Source: Helopsaltes ochotensis
Lineage: Eukaryota; Chordata; Aves; Passeriformes; Locustellidae
Direction of reading: 5' to 3'
Length of the DNA stretch: 64,000 nucleotides
Assembly (NCBI GenBank): GCA_013400155.1
Contig: VXBM01000679.1
Coordinates: 255,805-319,804 of the forward strand
The position numbers and the translations under genes were made by a program. Below the pieces are notes generated by a model. It searched no databases, was not told the DNA's origin, and saw only the letters and a program-made list of their open reading frames with translations. Of the stretch, positions 11,501-24,195 are shown one piece after another. Within the stretch, counting starts at the first letter, position 1. Every line of letters begins with the position of its first letter.

Positions 11501-14500
11501 TTGTGTTTTGATTTGATTTGTTTTGTTTTAGACTTCACTGTGATTTTTGCCCTATTTGAATATAGAGAAGAATCTCTACCATTTTTCATCAGCCTTTCAC
11601 AACTTCATTCCTGATCTTTTCCAGTGAATGAATTTTTGTCTGGAGGTTTGCTGAATGCCACATCCGTGTCCAGCCACATCTGCAAGTACTGTAAGCAGAC
11701 ACCACTTCTGAAAATAGGACCCACAAAAGGTGTTGCTAAGTGAGTGTATGTAAAAACATTCTTGAGCAGCTCAGTTTTAAACCATCTGTCTGGTGTGGAA
11801 ATCAGAGAAAGAATAAATTATGAGTGTTCCTATTATTGTAAATGAACTTTTGCAGTCATTTCCACCTACCTTTAAAGGGAAAAACCTCTGGAGCCAATTT
11901 ATTTTTTGTGTATTATAGCTGATAGCACTCACATTTATCTGTCTAGACAAAATGAACTTAAAATTATTTGCAAGTATGAGGTTAATATGTATGTTTAGAA
12001 AGATAAAAAAGTGTTAAGAATCCACAGAATGCAGTAGATATTTGCTATTGTATTCTACTTCCTGTTACTGCAGTCTAAAAAAGAAAAAGTCACTGAGCTA
12101 ATTAAATTATATAAGGAAGGCATCAAGAACCAATATTAAAAATAGTTTTGATTACAATCTGTTTTTATGCTGAAGTAATGATGAGCAATATCATTCAGGT
12201 TTCACTTGTTCAAAGTCCACAAGATAATGTGCATATTCAGAAAAAGAAAAAAAATATACATCCAGGCAACAGAACTACTATGTGAAAGTAATTTCACGCT
12301 GCATGACAACATATGAACCTTGTTTTTTTCACACTGGTGAACTTCTGCCTCACCATTGCTTGACTGGTCTTCCCATTTTTGTCAGTAGCAGCACAGGAAA
12401 GTAAGGAAAATAAAATGAAAAGTTTGATGTCATTCTAAAAGCAATGAGAAGCACTAGCCAATGCCTGCTGAAAACTTAATATTCATCCTGGCACCGTGCA
12501 AAGAAACTGCAGAATCATTTCACTGAAATTTTAATGAACTCCAACGAGAACACTGCTGTTTAATGGACTTTGTGCAATGGGTGGAAGCTCATCCACTCAC
12601 AATCCAACTTTTCATGGGGTTGGCTTGTTTCGCTAATTTTCATTATCACTTCGCATCTGCCTCTTTTGAATGCTGGTGTGGATGCAGCTGCTCCAAACTA
12701 ACCTTGTGCCTGACTTTGTTCCAAGCCAGGAAGTAAATGCAGTGAGCTCCAGAGGGCCCTTGGTATTCCTCTGCAGTTGTGGTGATGCAATGGTGTGGGA
12801 AAACCTGCCCTAGAATTAAATTACTTTCAGGTGTCCAAGCACAGAAGTCCTTATGTACAAGTGCTAGGAGTTACATCCTTCCTATCACTCTTGCCACCCA
12901 CATAAACCCAAATAATTTCTGTCTTCTGAATACTTTCAGTGGAAACCAGGAGAGGAAAGCCATGTTTTTCTTTATAACTGATCCAGTTTTGGTCCTTGTT
13001 TGGCTCTCAGGCAAGTCCAGATTGCCCTTGTTTTGACTTGACACCTGGGCCAACTTTTCATGTCAATGTCATGTAAAGAGATATCTGCATTTCTAGTGTG
13101 GGACTGGGCCCAGAGCAGGGTTTCAGATAGCATAGGTTTATGTGATGTGAGTTACTGGCTAACTCCTGCAATCACCAAAATGTGCACATTTAATCCCTAG
13201 TTCTGAGTATTTGCATTTCATTTCCTAAAGTCAGGGCCTGCTCTAAAAAAGGAAGCAATGAAGCCCTGAACAAAATTTGTGAGAGAAAGTGGACAGTGGG
13301 CATATTGCTACCATAAATACATAATCTGAGGTATAGAAATTTAGTGCCACAGGACATGAAAACACGAAACATTAGCACTTAAACAAAGGTGTACCTGAAG
13401 TAGCAAAGGGATGCACGTCAATCCCAATGAAGAAATGCAGTTTGGAAGAGAGAGGAGGGAACTTAGAGGTAGGAAGAAGTTAGCAATGCATCTGTGTGAA
13501 GCAGCAAACAAACTGAAAAGCTTATATATTTTCCTAGAGGATTACCTGATGTAATCTAAAGGACAAAATAATTCATTTCAAAAAGAGATCAGTTGTTAGC
13601 TCAAGGCACTCTGCTGTCGAGAGCAGAGTTTCTGTCTTGACACATTCTACTTTTTGAAGGCTCCAATACAGCAAAGTACTTAGACAGGTGTTTTATGTGA
13701 ATGGAGCATCTGGTGTAGCATCTGAATGGAAAGGATATAAGAATGACTTAATAGCTGGCTTAATCTGTGCTCTTCTGGAAAGGAAGGAGTTGAGAAGAAA
13801 GTTTGCTTCAAACTTGTTGGCACAACAATAATGTAAAGCATTCTGAGCATGTATTTTCTAGTTTCTCTGAAAAGTCTTACCTGTAGAGCAATAGATATAT
13901 ATTATACATATAAATTACATATGTATGTATTTGTTGTATGTTTGTCATGATGTGCATATGTAAAGAAACTGTTGATAAATACAGAGCCTGAGTCCCCCAG
14001 GTGCAAAGATAAGCATTTAACAAACAAAGTACTCAAATGTTGATACGTCAGTGTCAGGATCTCAGCATCGACTGCTCTCCCAATATGGATTGCACTCAGC
14101 TCCCTCCAAAAATCAGGGGAACCTTTTCTATTACTTTAGTCATAGGCACTGATTTAAGAAATTAAATACTAATACTCAGAGTAAGGGATTAAATATGCAC
14201 ATTTTGATGGTTGTGAGAAGAGGCCGGTAACTCACATCATACAAATCTACATTCCCACAAACCCATCTGTGCTGGTAGATAGATCGGGTGAGGCAATATG
14301 GAACAGAGAGTATCTCAGAGAAGGGACTTATCAAGAAGTTCAAATGTTTCCTGTGGCTTCTGTAAATGCTCTTTCAACTGAGGTGACCTTCCTCTGGTAC
14401 GTGTGTTCCAGTTGTATCACAGATGCCATTGAAGAGGGTGGGATAAAATCTGGACTCTTGCCTTTTTCTTTTTTCCATCTTTCTAAAAATACCATTCTAT

Positions 14501-15449
14501 TAATAGCATAGTGTTTCCCCAGACTGCTTGTGTGTTGAGATGAAAAAAGGAACTCATTAAGCTACTTTGGTGATAAAATAGACAGTTCTGATAAATACAA
14601 CAAAACTGACCATTCTTTTGATCTAATCAGTAAAATTATTGTGTGAGTGCTCAGGACGGCATGCCTTTGGCATGCTTCCACATCCTTTTTTTTCAGTTAT
14701 TTGATCCCCTGATGCCAAATGCTGTTGGCTGTCTGGCATATTAGACACTGCAGCACGTGATTTCACCAGTGATTTGTTGCCATAAGGCTCATCAGCTGAG
14801 CCTGAAGTGCTGAGGTTGCTTTGACCTGCTCTTAGCACAGCTGTATGTGCCTGCTTGTTTTGTCTGTCTCAGTAGAGTGATATGTCCAACTCTGGACTTT
14901 TCCTGCTGGATTTTGGAGGGGAGCTCCTCTGTTCAACATTTAAAATGCTGCTTTAGACAGTGGAAAAGAAGTGGCTTATTGCAACTACATTAGATCTGTC
15001 AGATGGAAGGGCTGAGAAGGATTATTGCAAATGGATGAATACATGAGAGAAAAAGAACAGTTCTGGGGAATACATGAAAATACACTATGGTCACTTGTGA
15101 TATTCACATGATTTTTCTCACTAAAAAAGAATGGTAGAAGAGATGGTTGCAAACATCAAAAATAGAGACACATAAGATTAATCCATATCCAACATAATGG
15201 TAACTGGTATTTTGAAGATCCAAGTTAAAATCTACTTTTTGCCATCCTGGAGCAGGAATTCACTTGCAGTTCTTTTACTCCCTGAACTGTATGCCCCCAT
15301 CTGTAGCACCAAGTCAATGCCACATTGTCGCCCTGACTTTTGCAGCCTTTCTGGTTGGTGTGTTTCTTAGTTTCTAGAGTGGAGTCAGAATTCTCAATGT
15401 TGTGCATTGCTTTTGCTTCTTTCTCATGCTGTGCTATCGATAGATAGGG
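8541..15449. other. long non-coding stretch, no gene seen
   Basis: About 6.9 kb of AT-rich sequence. Short mono-A and mono-T runs occur (for example near 8940, 9010 and 9460). I see no recognisable exon, RNA gene or repeat. Frames of 60-85 codons are scattered over all six phases, as expected by chance. Confidence 0.6.
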
Positions 15450-15680
15450 TTGTTTGGGAATTTTCTCTGGTAAACACCACGTGTATTCTGAGTGAAAAAA
15501 TATTTGATTGACTGTCAGTTAGGCCAGTGGAATTGGAGAGGTGGCCACACTCTCATCCAATCCCTGGCATGGTTCAGAAAACTATATAAGAAAGGACAAT
15601 AAAGGTCAAACGCTCTTTTTTAATCTTTCCCCTCATTGAATGTCCTGCGTTGTTCTTGCTGCGCTAAACAGCGACACCAC
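15450..15680 (+). mobile_element. probable degraded solo LTR (promoter and R/U5 part)
   Basis: The order of signals fits a retroviral LTR read on the plus strand: a TATA box (tatataag, 15583-15590), a polyadenylation hexamer AATAAA at 15598-15603 only 8 bases on, a pyrimidine-rich stretch, then a GC-containing ending with gcgttgttcttgctgcg near 15647. That ending resembles the R/U5 end of avian beta-like ERV LTRs as I recall them. Neither end is sharp and I find no clear target-site duplication, so the limits are approximate. No viral genes are attached. Confidence 0.4.
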
Positions 15681-18600
15681 ATCCCATCAACACTGGAATA
15701 GGCTGGAATGAAGTCATATTTACATGGGAAGAAATGCAGCCCTGTAATGTGGTGTTGCCCCCAAGGAAAGATTCTCCACCTCTCAGTTGGGTCTTTCACC
15801 TCTGAGGGCACCAAAGCACAGACAGAGTGTTTGTGGGTAGCTTCTTCTGACATCCTGGTGTGTTAGTGTGAAGTGTAATTCCAGCTTTTGCTGTAGAAGC
15901 TGTTTCACTTTCCAGGAATACTTTAGTGCTCACAAAGGTACAGAGCATGTGACAACAACTATTTAGAAGTTGTTACATACCAATAACAATCACAAATACA
16001 ACAGCTTTTCCAGTATAAAATAAAAGTATCTTTATCCAAATCAGTTTACCAGACTGGAAGCTTCAAAAAATTTAATAATTTCCCCTTTTTGGAAGCATTT
16101 TGAGCAACTTTTAATTCACACGACAAGGGTTTTAAGAATTTAACATTTTTATCATTAGATGACATTTTATTTTAAAATAAAAAAACGTATGTTTTCTAAA
16201 TGCGTGACAATAAAACCAGATGTCTTAGCTACCCATACTTGTTCCTCTGAGAAAATAAAGTCTCAAATACCCTAAATTCCACACTCCAGAGCAATTTAGA
16301 TCTCCTTAGAGATCACAGTTTGAACTACAAATGCAATAAGGGCTGCATCCTGCTGTAACTAAAATCTTTCCTAAGTCTACTTCTGCTTTTCAATCTCTCT
16401 AATTTTTCATTAGATCAAGAGTCACACATTTTTGTTGGCAGTAAAGCAATTCCAATTTGAACTGCCTTCTGTCTTCAATAGGAATTTTCCCAAAGTACAG
16501 AAATAAAAATGTAAAACTTTGCTGTGTTTCATTACTTTCATTCTTTTGAACATTGCTGCTCTGAAAGCTCTGTGTGAAATTATTAGAAGACGGGTTTTGA
16601 AATGCTTGTGAAAGTAGATGCATATATGGGACTCAAAGGGCCTTATTTAAAAAAGAAATTTGCCAGTTACCCAGATCTCTGGTTGGTTATGCCCATTCAA
16701 GGATACAGAATCCATCATTCCTATGATTATTTTTACATCTGAACTTTTTTTTTTTTATACTAGATAGACTTGAAACTTTCAGGGTCATTTGCCCAGCATG
16801 TAGTTGAATGTCCTGTGCTATAGATTCCAATTAGCAAGACCATGTTCAATGGTCCTACACCACCAATGCTGTCTAACTGCTTTCCACTTGGCTTTATATG
16901 TTTCTTCTTTGTTGCAGCTGCAACCAGGTCTATCTACCTTTTGATAGAAAAATTTCAATTACCCCAGGGAGAAGCTTTTAGCTTTATTAAGCATTGAAGT
17001 CTATACATTTGTTCTTCTGTTGAAGAGCAGTTCAAAGGGAGACTTTCTGAGGAAGTAATCTGATAAATTAGGATAAATCTTGTGGACTTTCACTGCTAAT
17101 GTTTTTTCCTGTAGTCTGAGCCTAAGATTCTGCCAACTCAATGTACGGTTAAGCATTTCTTTAACACTTCTAGCCCCTGACAGATGTTTCTTATACTTCA
17201 CAAGTAAATGGCTCTTCAGTGTTTTTTGAGACTGCTGTGCTCTCAGCATAAAATTGATATCACAGAAGGCTGGAGAGCTGCGCTCCAGCCTTGATAGACG
17301 GTGACAGAAAACTGTTCCCATCTGGTAGCTTTGTGTTGGCCTCCCAGGAAACGCACGGTTCCCTTTCCGAGATGATGGGTGTCCACTGTCACCTCCTCGT
17401 TGCCAGGAGTAACCTCAGTTATCTCAGGAGGAGCAAGGCCTGCACACACCAGGGCTCTCATCTGCCCTCGCTTTGTTGTCCTTGGCCTCTCAGGGGACTG
17501 GGGCAGGCAAGTGACGTGGAGGAAAGCAGGCAACAACACTGATGTAAGTCACATCTCTCTGGAGATGAAAAAAGGAGCTGCTCTTCCCAATGCTGTCGGT
17601 CTTGTGTTTTACCTCCTTGGCTGGGTACTTATTTACACAAGTAAATAAAGCTGTCATTTATGCTTTTTAATGTTTGAGAATTCCACGGAAGTTTTGCATC
17701 TCTGGTTTGGAATCGAATCTCTCATTGTTGTCTCTATCTTGCAAATTAATTTATTATTGCATTTGAAGTCCTAACTGCCTCTTGAGAGAGCTGAACATGC
17801 AGTCTAACAATCGGCCCATAAAGAGCAAACATGAATTACACATTTAAAGAAGATAATCTTTCAGTTGTACGGGAATCCTGTCACTCTTGCTTTTCTGTTT
17901 AAGCTTTATCTAATAAAGCCTTTTTTTCTGTTTTCAGAAAAGTTTTGGGTCTTGCTCACTCATCCCTGTTCTGTGAGAAGAAGAAAATGACATGTTAAAT
18001 CAAGACTGCATAAAGGGGAACACAACTAAATGAAATTAATATCACCAAATTAGAAGACTACAGTTCTTGGATGAAATTTATATTTTTTCTAAAAATCATG
18101 AAGAGAGAATAGGAAGGAAACAAATAAACATTGAGAGAGTTCTCCAAACACACAAAATCTGAAGTTACAATGGGCTTTTTGGAGCACCATTAAGTAACAG
18201 CCCCTATCAGCTTCAAACACAGGTAGTAGAATTTACATGAGCAAATTTCATCTGGCTAAATACTACCCCACAAATATACATATTATAATCTGTTATTAAT
18301 ACGCGAGATTATATTGTCATAATACATCAAAATATTACAAGTGGGGATTTTGGGTGAATTATCACTCCTCGATCCTGTGCATCCATCATAAGGCCAATAT
18401 GCCACCTACATCTACATTCCAAGACACACACATCCTCTCCTGTCCCTCAGGACTTCTTTGTCAGCAACTCAACCAACAACAAATACTCCCACTGAAACCA
18501 AAACAAAATTGAGTAAAAAAGAAAAGAAAATCCCCAAAGTGTATGTTCCCTCTTAGGAAAACACCATTTCATGGTACAATAAAGATATTAAGACAGGGGC

Positions 18601-19003
18601 AAAATAATTAAGATTACTGAAATTAATTCTGTATCAAAGTCCACAGAAGGACTCCTGTTGACATCAAAGCTTTGTCTTCTCTTTGATAAAGAGATTACAC
18701 TTCATACTTGATTTTCTACATATTCTTCTGTACAGAGTAGATGTATTGCCACTGTCTGTCAATGATTCTGCACAAAATTCAATCTGTTTAAAAGGAAAGA
18801 ACATATTTTTTGTGCCACTGGGCTTAGAAAACCTGCAACCCAAGACCTGATGCCATAACACGGGAGCTGAAACTGTAGTTAGTGCTTGTGTTTCCAGTGT
18901 TCCATCATGTGCATACATTTTTTATGCATTTAATTCCAGTTTGTCAAGACTTCTCTGTTTCAAATTTCACCTTGTATCATCTACCCAGCTTCATTCAATA
19001 CAT
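15681..19003. other. non-coding stretch, no gene seen
   Basis: AT-rich, with one more GC-balanced part at 17270-17550. There, overlapping frames of 83-106 codons run on both strands without any recognisable product. No repeat family recognised. Confidence 0.6.
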
Positions 19004-19073
19004 TTCGTATATACATCTAATTACATGAAATGTAGTATATAATTCGTATATATATCTAATTACATGAAATGTA
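19004..19073. repeat. two-copy 39-base tandem duplication
   Basis: A 31-base block beginning ttcgtatata (19004-19034) is repeated at 19043-19073 with one difference (atacat against atatat). The repeat period is 39 bases. The near identity indicates a recent local duplication by slippage. Confidence 0.85.
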
Positions 19074-22000
19074 ATTCTGTTGACAGGACAAAGAAAGTGA
19101 AAAAAAATGGTCTCCCACTCACCTATTTGAGTCTGGAAAAACTAGATGCAGTAAAATCCAGTTCGAAGGCAGCAGATAAGACTGAACATAAAGGGTTAAC
19201 TTTTTAATGAAAAAACCATATCTGCCTATCCCCTTATCGGAATAGAAATATTGTGAACCAAAAAAATTAATCTTACTTTGGTACTCTCCATTTTCTGGAG
19301 GCTCTGGTAATACAGTGGTGACGTTTTGACACGTAACCTTTGAGGGAAGGCTTGGTAAGCTCCAAGGGAGTGCTGTCCTTTTGAAGCAGCATTGGGCTCA
19401 GGTGCCAAGTCCCTCTTCCAAAGTTCAAGGTATTTGCTGCTGAATCACTCATTGGTATTACTGATTTTTGCAGCATTAAGAGAGAGAAAGTACTGGAGAA
19501 AATTCTTGCACATGCCAGAAAGACACGTGCCTATATTAAGACTTATGTTGAATTGTTAATTTTTAGTTTTCAGCAAAACCAAACTAAGAATCTGCATAAC
19601 ACTCTGAGAGTGTTATTGGTGCAGCTTGTTCATGTTTCAAAGATAACAGTTGATTTCAGTGTGAAATTACGAGACTTTTTCTTCCCCTAGGTTTGAGCTC
19701 TTCAGTTCAAAGCATGAAATTTTTGATGTTTATATGGACTGAAGAAGGTCGTCATCTCAGCCAGGTTACATCTGACCTGTAGCTGGCCAACTTCATTCTT
19801 CAAATGTGAAAACACTCAGTCTAGCACATGATATCAGTCCATAAGGTATTCCCATCACAGCTCCTGCCATTCACCTTCCCGGCCCACACCCTTTGCCTCC
19901 TCCTGCCTCTTTTCTGCAGCAGCTGCCTATGGATACAGAAAATGAAGTCTGTAACAGGGCCTTTCAGGGGAAATGGAGCTGCCTGGTCAGCCATGGGGAG
20001 AGTCTGGCTGCTCACACATGGAGGAGATGGAAAACTGCTCAGGAGGTGAGCAAGGAGCTGCTGCAGGTGGAGCGTGAGGAGGCTGGAGGTTGCTTGGGCA
20101 GTGTAGACAGGCCAGGAGAGCTGTGCCAGGTGAGGTTGGAGGTGTGTGAAAGAGGATGGAGCTGCTTGCTGGGAGAGGGGACAGCCTGCAGCTGGACAGG
20201 AGGAGGGGGATGTGTCACAGGGCTTTGTAAAGCAGATCCAGCTCACAGCTCCTGGGGCTGCACAGCTCTGCTCTGCATTACCCCACAACAGCAAAAAGCA
20301 GGTGAAGATGATTTCAAATGAGCAGAGCAGTTCTGCCAGAAACATTATGCTGATCAATATGATGGATTGTTTCAGCGCAGTGCTTTCACCCAAATGATAC
20401 TTTATCTTCTTGATATAATTTTATCTGAGTTATTTTTATTTCATGGACTTCTAATGAAAGATCTTGCCATGATCATTTATACTAAGCATCAGTTTATATT
20501 ACCTGCAGGAAAGTGTTCCTTACTACATAACCTTCACATACTGTTAAGCAAAGATCTCTTTTTTATTCAAATATTAGCTGGAGAATTTCCCTGCTCTTAG
20601 TGATATTTCCAAGGCACTAAATTTAGAGAAAGTCTGCCAGAAGCCATCCAAGGAGCTGCTGAATCACTTTCTTTAGGATTTATGGCGTAGCCTACAGTGT
20701 GAGACTATGCGTTGGGGGAGGGACTGTGTGCTAGAAACCACAGGAATTATCTACAAAGAGTAGGAAAAAAATAACTTAAGTGATGGAGAATATTTCAAAG
20801 AAACCAGATTGTGCTGCAAGGGCTCTGTGACAATCTCAGCCAGCGCTTTTCAGCCTCTTCAGCTGTTGTCTCCTTTCAGTAAATTAAGACACCTCTAAGC
20901 TTGATCATTGCAGGAGTTCACAAAGCAAGAAGTAGTTTAGGTCTGTGGCTGATGCTGGTCCCTCCCAGGCTGAGAGAGCACTTCAGTGAAGTGGCTTTGT
21001 GTCAGCGAGACGGGCACTCGTGCACACGCAACAAATGTTTGTGTCTTAATGCATTTTCCTCTCCAGAGAAAACATAGAGTCTATAGCCTTCTTGTGTCAT
21101 TCCTCCTCCTGCATTACTCTGCTCCAAGGTATTGTTTCTAGAACATGTCTTCAGTCCTTTCTCTGTGCAGCTGAACAGTGGGTCAGACAGCAGGTATGTA
21201 CATTTTGGCCTCAGGCACAGGAACTTCCTTCTAAAGAAATATTCAAAGTCATTGCAATAATGAGGAAATAAACCCTGCAGATTGGTCCCCTGCAGTACAT
21301 AGCTGCTATTCACCTGACAAATTACAGTGGGCAGAAAATAACACTACTACTATTACTACATGTGTTAATAATACTAAGGAGAAGGCAGCAGCTGTCGTTG
21401 CCCTCATCCCACCAACAAATTAGCTGGCACAATCTAATGGGATCTCTGCTATCAAGAGTTGTCCAAGCCTTGGAGGAATCTATTCAGAGCAGAGAAGGAA
21501 CAGAGAGCTTTTGCCCGGGTGAAACCCTTACTTTTACCTTGCCTTCTCACGCCACCAGTGGAACAGCTTTGTCAGGGAATCTGGCTACAGCAGATGTGCA
21601 AATACACATCTGGCCACAGTGTTAAGTTCAACAGGACTCTCACTTTAACGGGAAAAAACTGCTATTTCCATGGAATCACTGTCTCCTGGAACAGCTTCCC
21701 AGTAAGTACTTGTCCCTACAGGGCAGGAGCTAAGCTGAGCCGATTCCTCAGAGATCTCTGATCTCAAACACATCACTGGCTTGCGACGGTGAGGTAATGC
21801 AGGGCTGCCAAGGACAGGAAGCTTGTCACACACCTCACAGTGCAGGTGGCACCTGGTATTCACCAGCAAATAGAAACCTCAGCGCATCTCCTGGCAGAGC
21901 TCCAGAGCAGCCTGAGCACCCCAGCGCACGGGCTCCTTTCTGGGCTGTGGGGGAGCCTCGAGTAAGGGGCACAGTACCAGCACCACCACTCAGATTGCTC

Positions 22001-23965
22001 TACCTCTTCTTCCAAGAGACTCTGAGAACAGAGAATAGTTGAAAATTTTTTGCAATCTTCAGTATCTGATTTTTCCTGTACTTGCTTTAATCCTTGCTTT
22101 CCTTGGTGAGAAACATCCAAAATATTTTAAATTTAATTTTCGGATTTGAAAGTGCAGCCAAGCCTGTTTATTAAAAGCTACTGGAGTTCACCTGGGAAAA
22201 GTGCCAGAAAACTTTGCAATAGTCTTAAGTAGCCTGAAATAATAGTTGGATATGCTTACTTTTGAGAAAAGGAAGGTGTTAGCTACTGTAGAGGAACTGA
22301 AAAGAGAACTCCATCTCTTTCTCAGAGTTTTGTTCAGGTACTAAAGTTTTTTTCATTTCCCTATCAAAATATTAATGTAACTTCTGACTGAAAGATTTAC
22401 GGGATGAAATTCTTTAGGATTTGTAATCAAAGAGTTCATAATACATTATTTAAACTTTATAGTCAGTCTTTGGAACTGTTGATCTGATAATGTAATTCAG
22501 ACCTGATTTACCAATAGCTTACAAATATATTTATATTAAAAAATTCTTCAGTTTGTATTTCCTCAGTAAGTGGACTGCCTTAACTTTTGCTTTAGCTTAA
22601 TACTGGTGATACCAGTCCAGTTTTAGTTTCCCACTTTAATCTTTTTCTTCTGGACAGATGCAACAAGTTTTAAAACAAAATAATAATTTAATTAAAAATT
22701 CATTCCTAAATTAAGCATCACAGGATAAGAACCTTTCACTATTGAGTAAATCTTAAGTCATCAAAGAACAAAGGAAAAACCCACTGGGCCCACAATTAGT
22801 GTTTGGGTCTCTCTCATAGTCCTACTCTTGGATCACACTAACAGATCCCAGTGAGACATTTGTACCTTTGAACAAGGCACATTCCCCAAAAATGGCAAAG
22901 GAACCACCCCCACAGTGTGACCCTGCCATGGCAGGGGGCAACAATCTGTCCCTGACGTGCTCCTAACTCATGAAAACTGGACCAGGAGATAACCTTCTCC
23001 ACCCTCCAGAAGCCTCTGAGTCCGAGGATAATACAGCAGCCAGCTGGACAAAGGGAGCTCTCCAAAAGAATCTCTTCACACACTGGATTTCCCTTAATAT
23101 CCCCTGTCTAGGCTCAGTGGTGCTTTACATTGCTGGGCACAGTCTCTGCTGGATGCTCGCTCTTTTGGCCATAGCTCAGCATAGTTACACAGGGGAAGTA
23201 CCCATAGCAACCCAAACAGATTCAGATAAATAATGTTCTGTGTAACCTCCCCTGGCAGGTAATGGTTTGAATATGAAGGTATTACTGTACTGCTGGAGCT
23301 TTGGATCCAGGTGGGACCCTCTTTCCATCAAAGAGAAAAAAGCAGGAGAGATGAAGTTTTGTGGTTCCACCTGCAGCCCCTCCTGCTGCTGGCCCCAGAT
23401 CAGCCTTCTGCTGAGCTGGCACCTGTGATGCTTTCTAGTCAAACAATATTCCAAATGGGTTCTACCAAAACTTTGTATCTTGTAAAGCAAATGCCGTCTT
23501 TCCACCTCAAGCTCTTTTGATCCAGCCTTAGGCACAGGAAGTCCTTGCCAACTGACGAGTGCAGAAACCTGCACTTGTAAGACTGAATACATGGTAGAGT
23601 TGCTGCTAGTGCCTTCTCTGGCAAAAGCTGTAATTCTCCTAATGCACGAAAGCCTGACAGGTATGACCATGCACAGATTTTTTTTAGGATCACTATACTA
23701 CACTCACCTGCAGAGGTGCTATCATTTGTGTTTTCTGCACATCCATTCTCCATTAGGAAAACCCAGAATAGCAAAACGTCGCATTGCTTCAGAAGTGATT
23801 TACCTGCAATTGTACATGATATTTAACAATCACTGTTAGGGCTTTTTTTCTTCTTTTGTGGTGGGAAATGCTTACAGGAAATCTGCATTTTGACCTCTGC
23901 AACTTTAACCTCCAAAAACTTGAAGGGGCTGCATTCTTAGACACAGCATGAGTACAATTAATCTT
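19074..23965. other. non-coding stretch with scattered GC-rich patches
   Basis: No gene supported. Higher-GC patches occur at about 19880-20290, 21640-22040 and 22850-23560. They contain the longest open frames of the window free of N (190 codons on minus at 19821-20393, 161 codons on minus at 23185-23670). These overlap open frames on the opposite strand and look like no known protein. I recognise no named repeat here. Confidence 0.55.
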
Positions 23966-23984
23966 ATTTTTCTGTATTTTGTGA

Positions 23985-24004
23985 TGCTGCTGCCATCTAG
24001 AGTG
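23985..24004 (-). promoter_or_regulatory. CTCF-like motif, copy 1
   Basis: Read on the minus strand the site is ctctagatggcagc, matching the 3' half of the CTCF consensus (YAGRKGGCR) with two mismatches in the 5' half. Occupancy is unknown. It lies in the duplicated block with a second, same-oriented copy about 129 bases away. Confidence 0.35.
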
Positions 24005-24112
24005 TAAAAGTAGCATTGTGTCATGCAACAGCATCAGCAGTATTTAATTAATGGATTTTGTATTAACAGGGAGCAAGTATAATCGTAATCATACATTTTT
24101 CTCTATTTTGTT

Positions 24113-24132
24113 CCACTGCTGCCACCTAGAGT
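24113..24132 (-). promoter_or_regulatory. CTCF-like motif, copy 2
   Basis: Minus strand reads ctctaggtggcagc. The core TAGGTGGCAGC is intact although the surroundings have diverged from copy 1. Orientation is the same as copy 1. Confidence 0.35.
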
Positions 24133-24195
24133 TATAAAACAAGTAGATTATTTTTCTAACTGCATCTGTTTAATTAGTGGCTATTTATATCTGTG

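Larger units (their letters stand above)
23960..24195. repeat. imperfect two-copy duplication, period about 130 bases
   Basis: The block at 23966-24009 (from atttttctgtattttgtg through the ctgccatctagag motif to taaaa) recurs at 24095-24139 with substitutions (ctgccacctagag). Similarity continues weakly to the right of each copy (agtagcatt against agtagatta; tttaattaatgg against tttaattagtgg). The divergence shows an old duplication. Each copy carries a CTCF-like core on the minus strand. Confidence 0.65.

Noticed and set aside
23185..23670. 161-codon minus-strand frame
   Set aside because: No recognisable family, overlapped by other open frames on both strands, and no splice or polyadenylation context.
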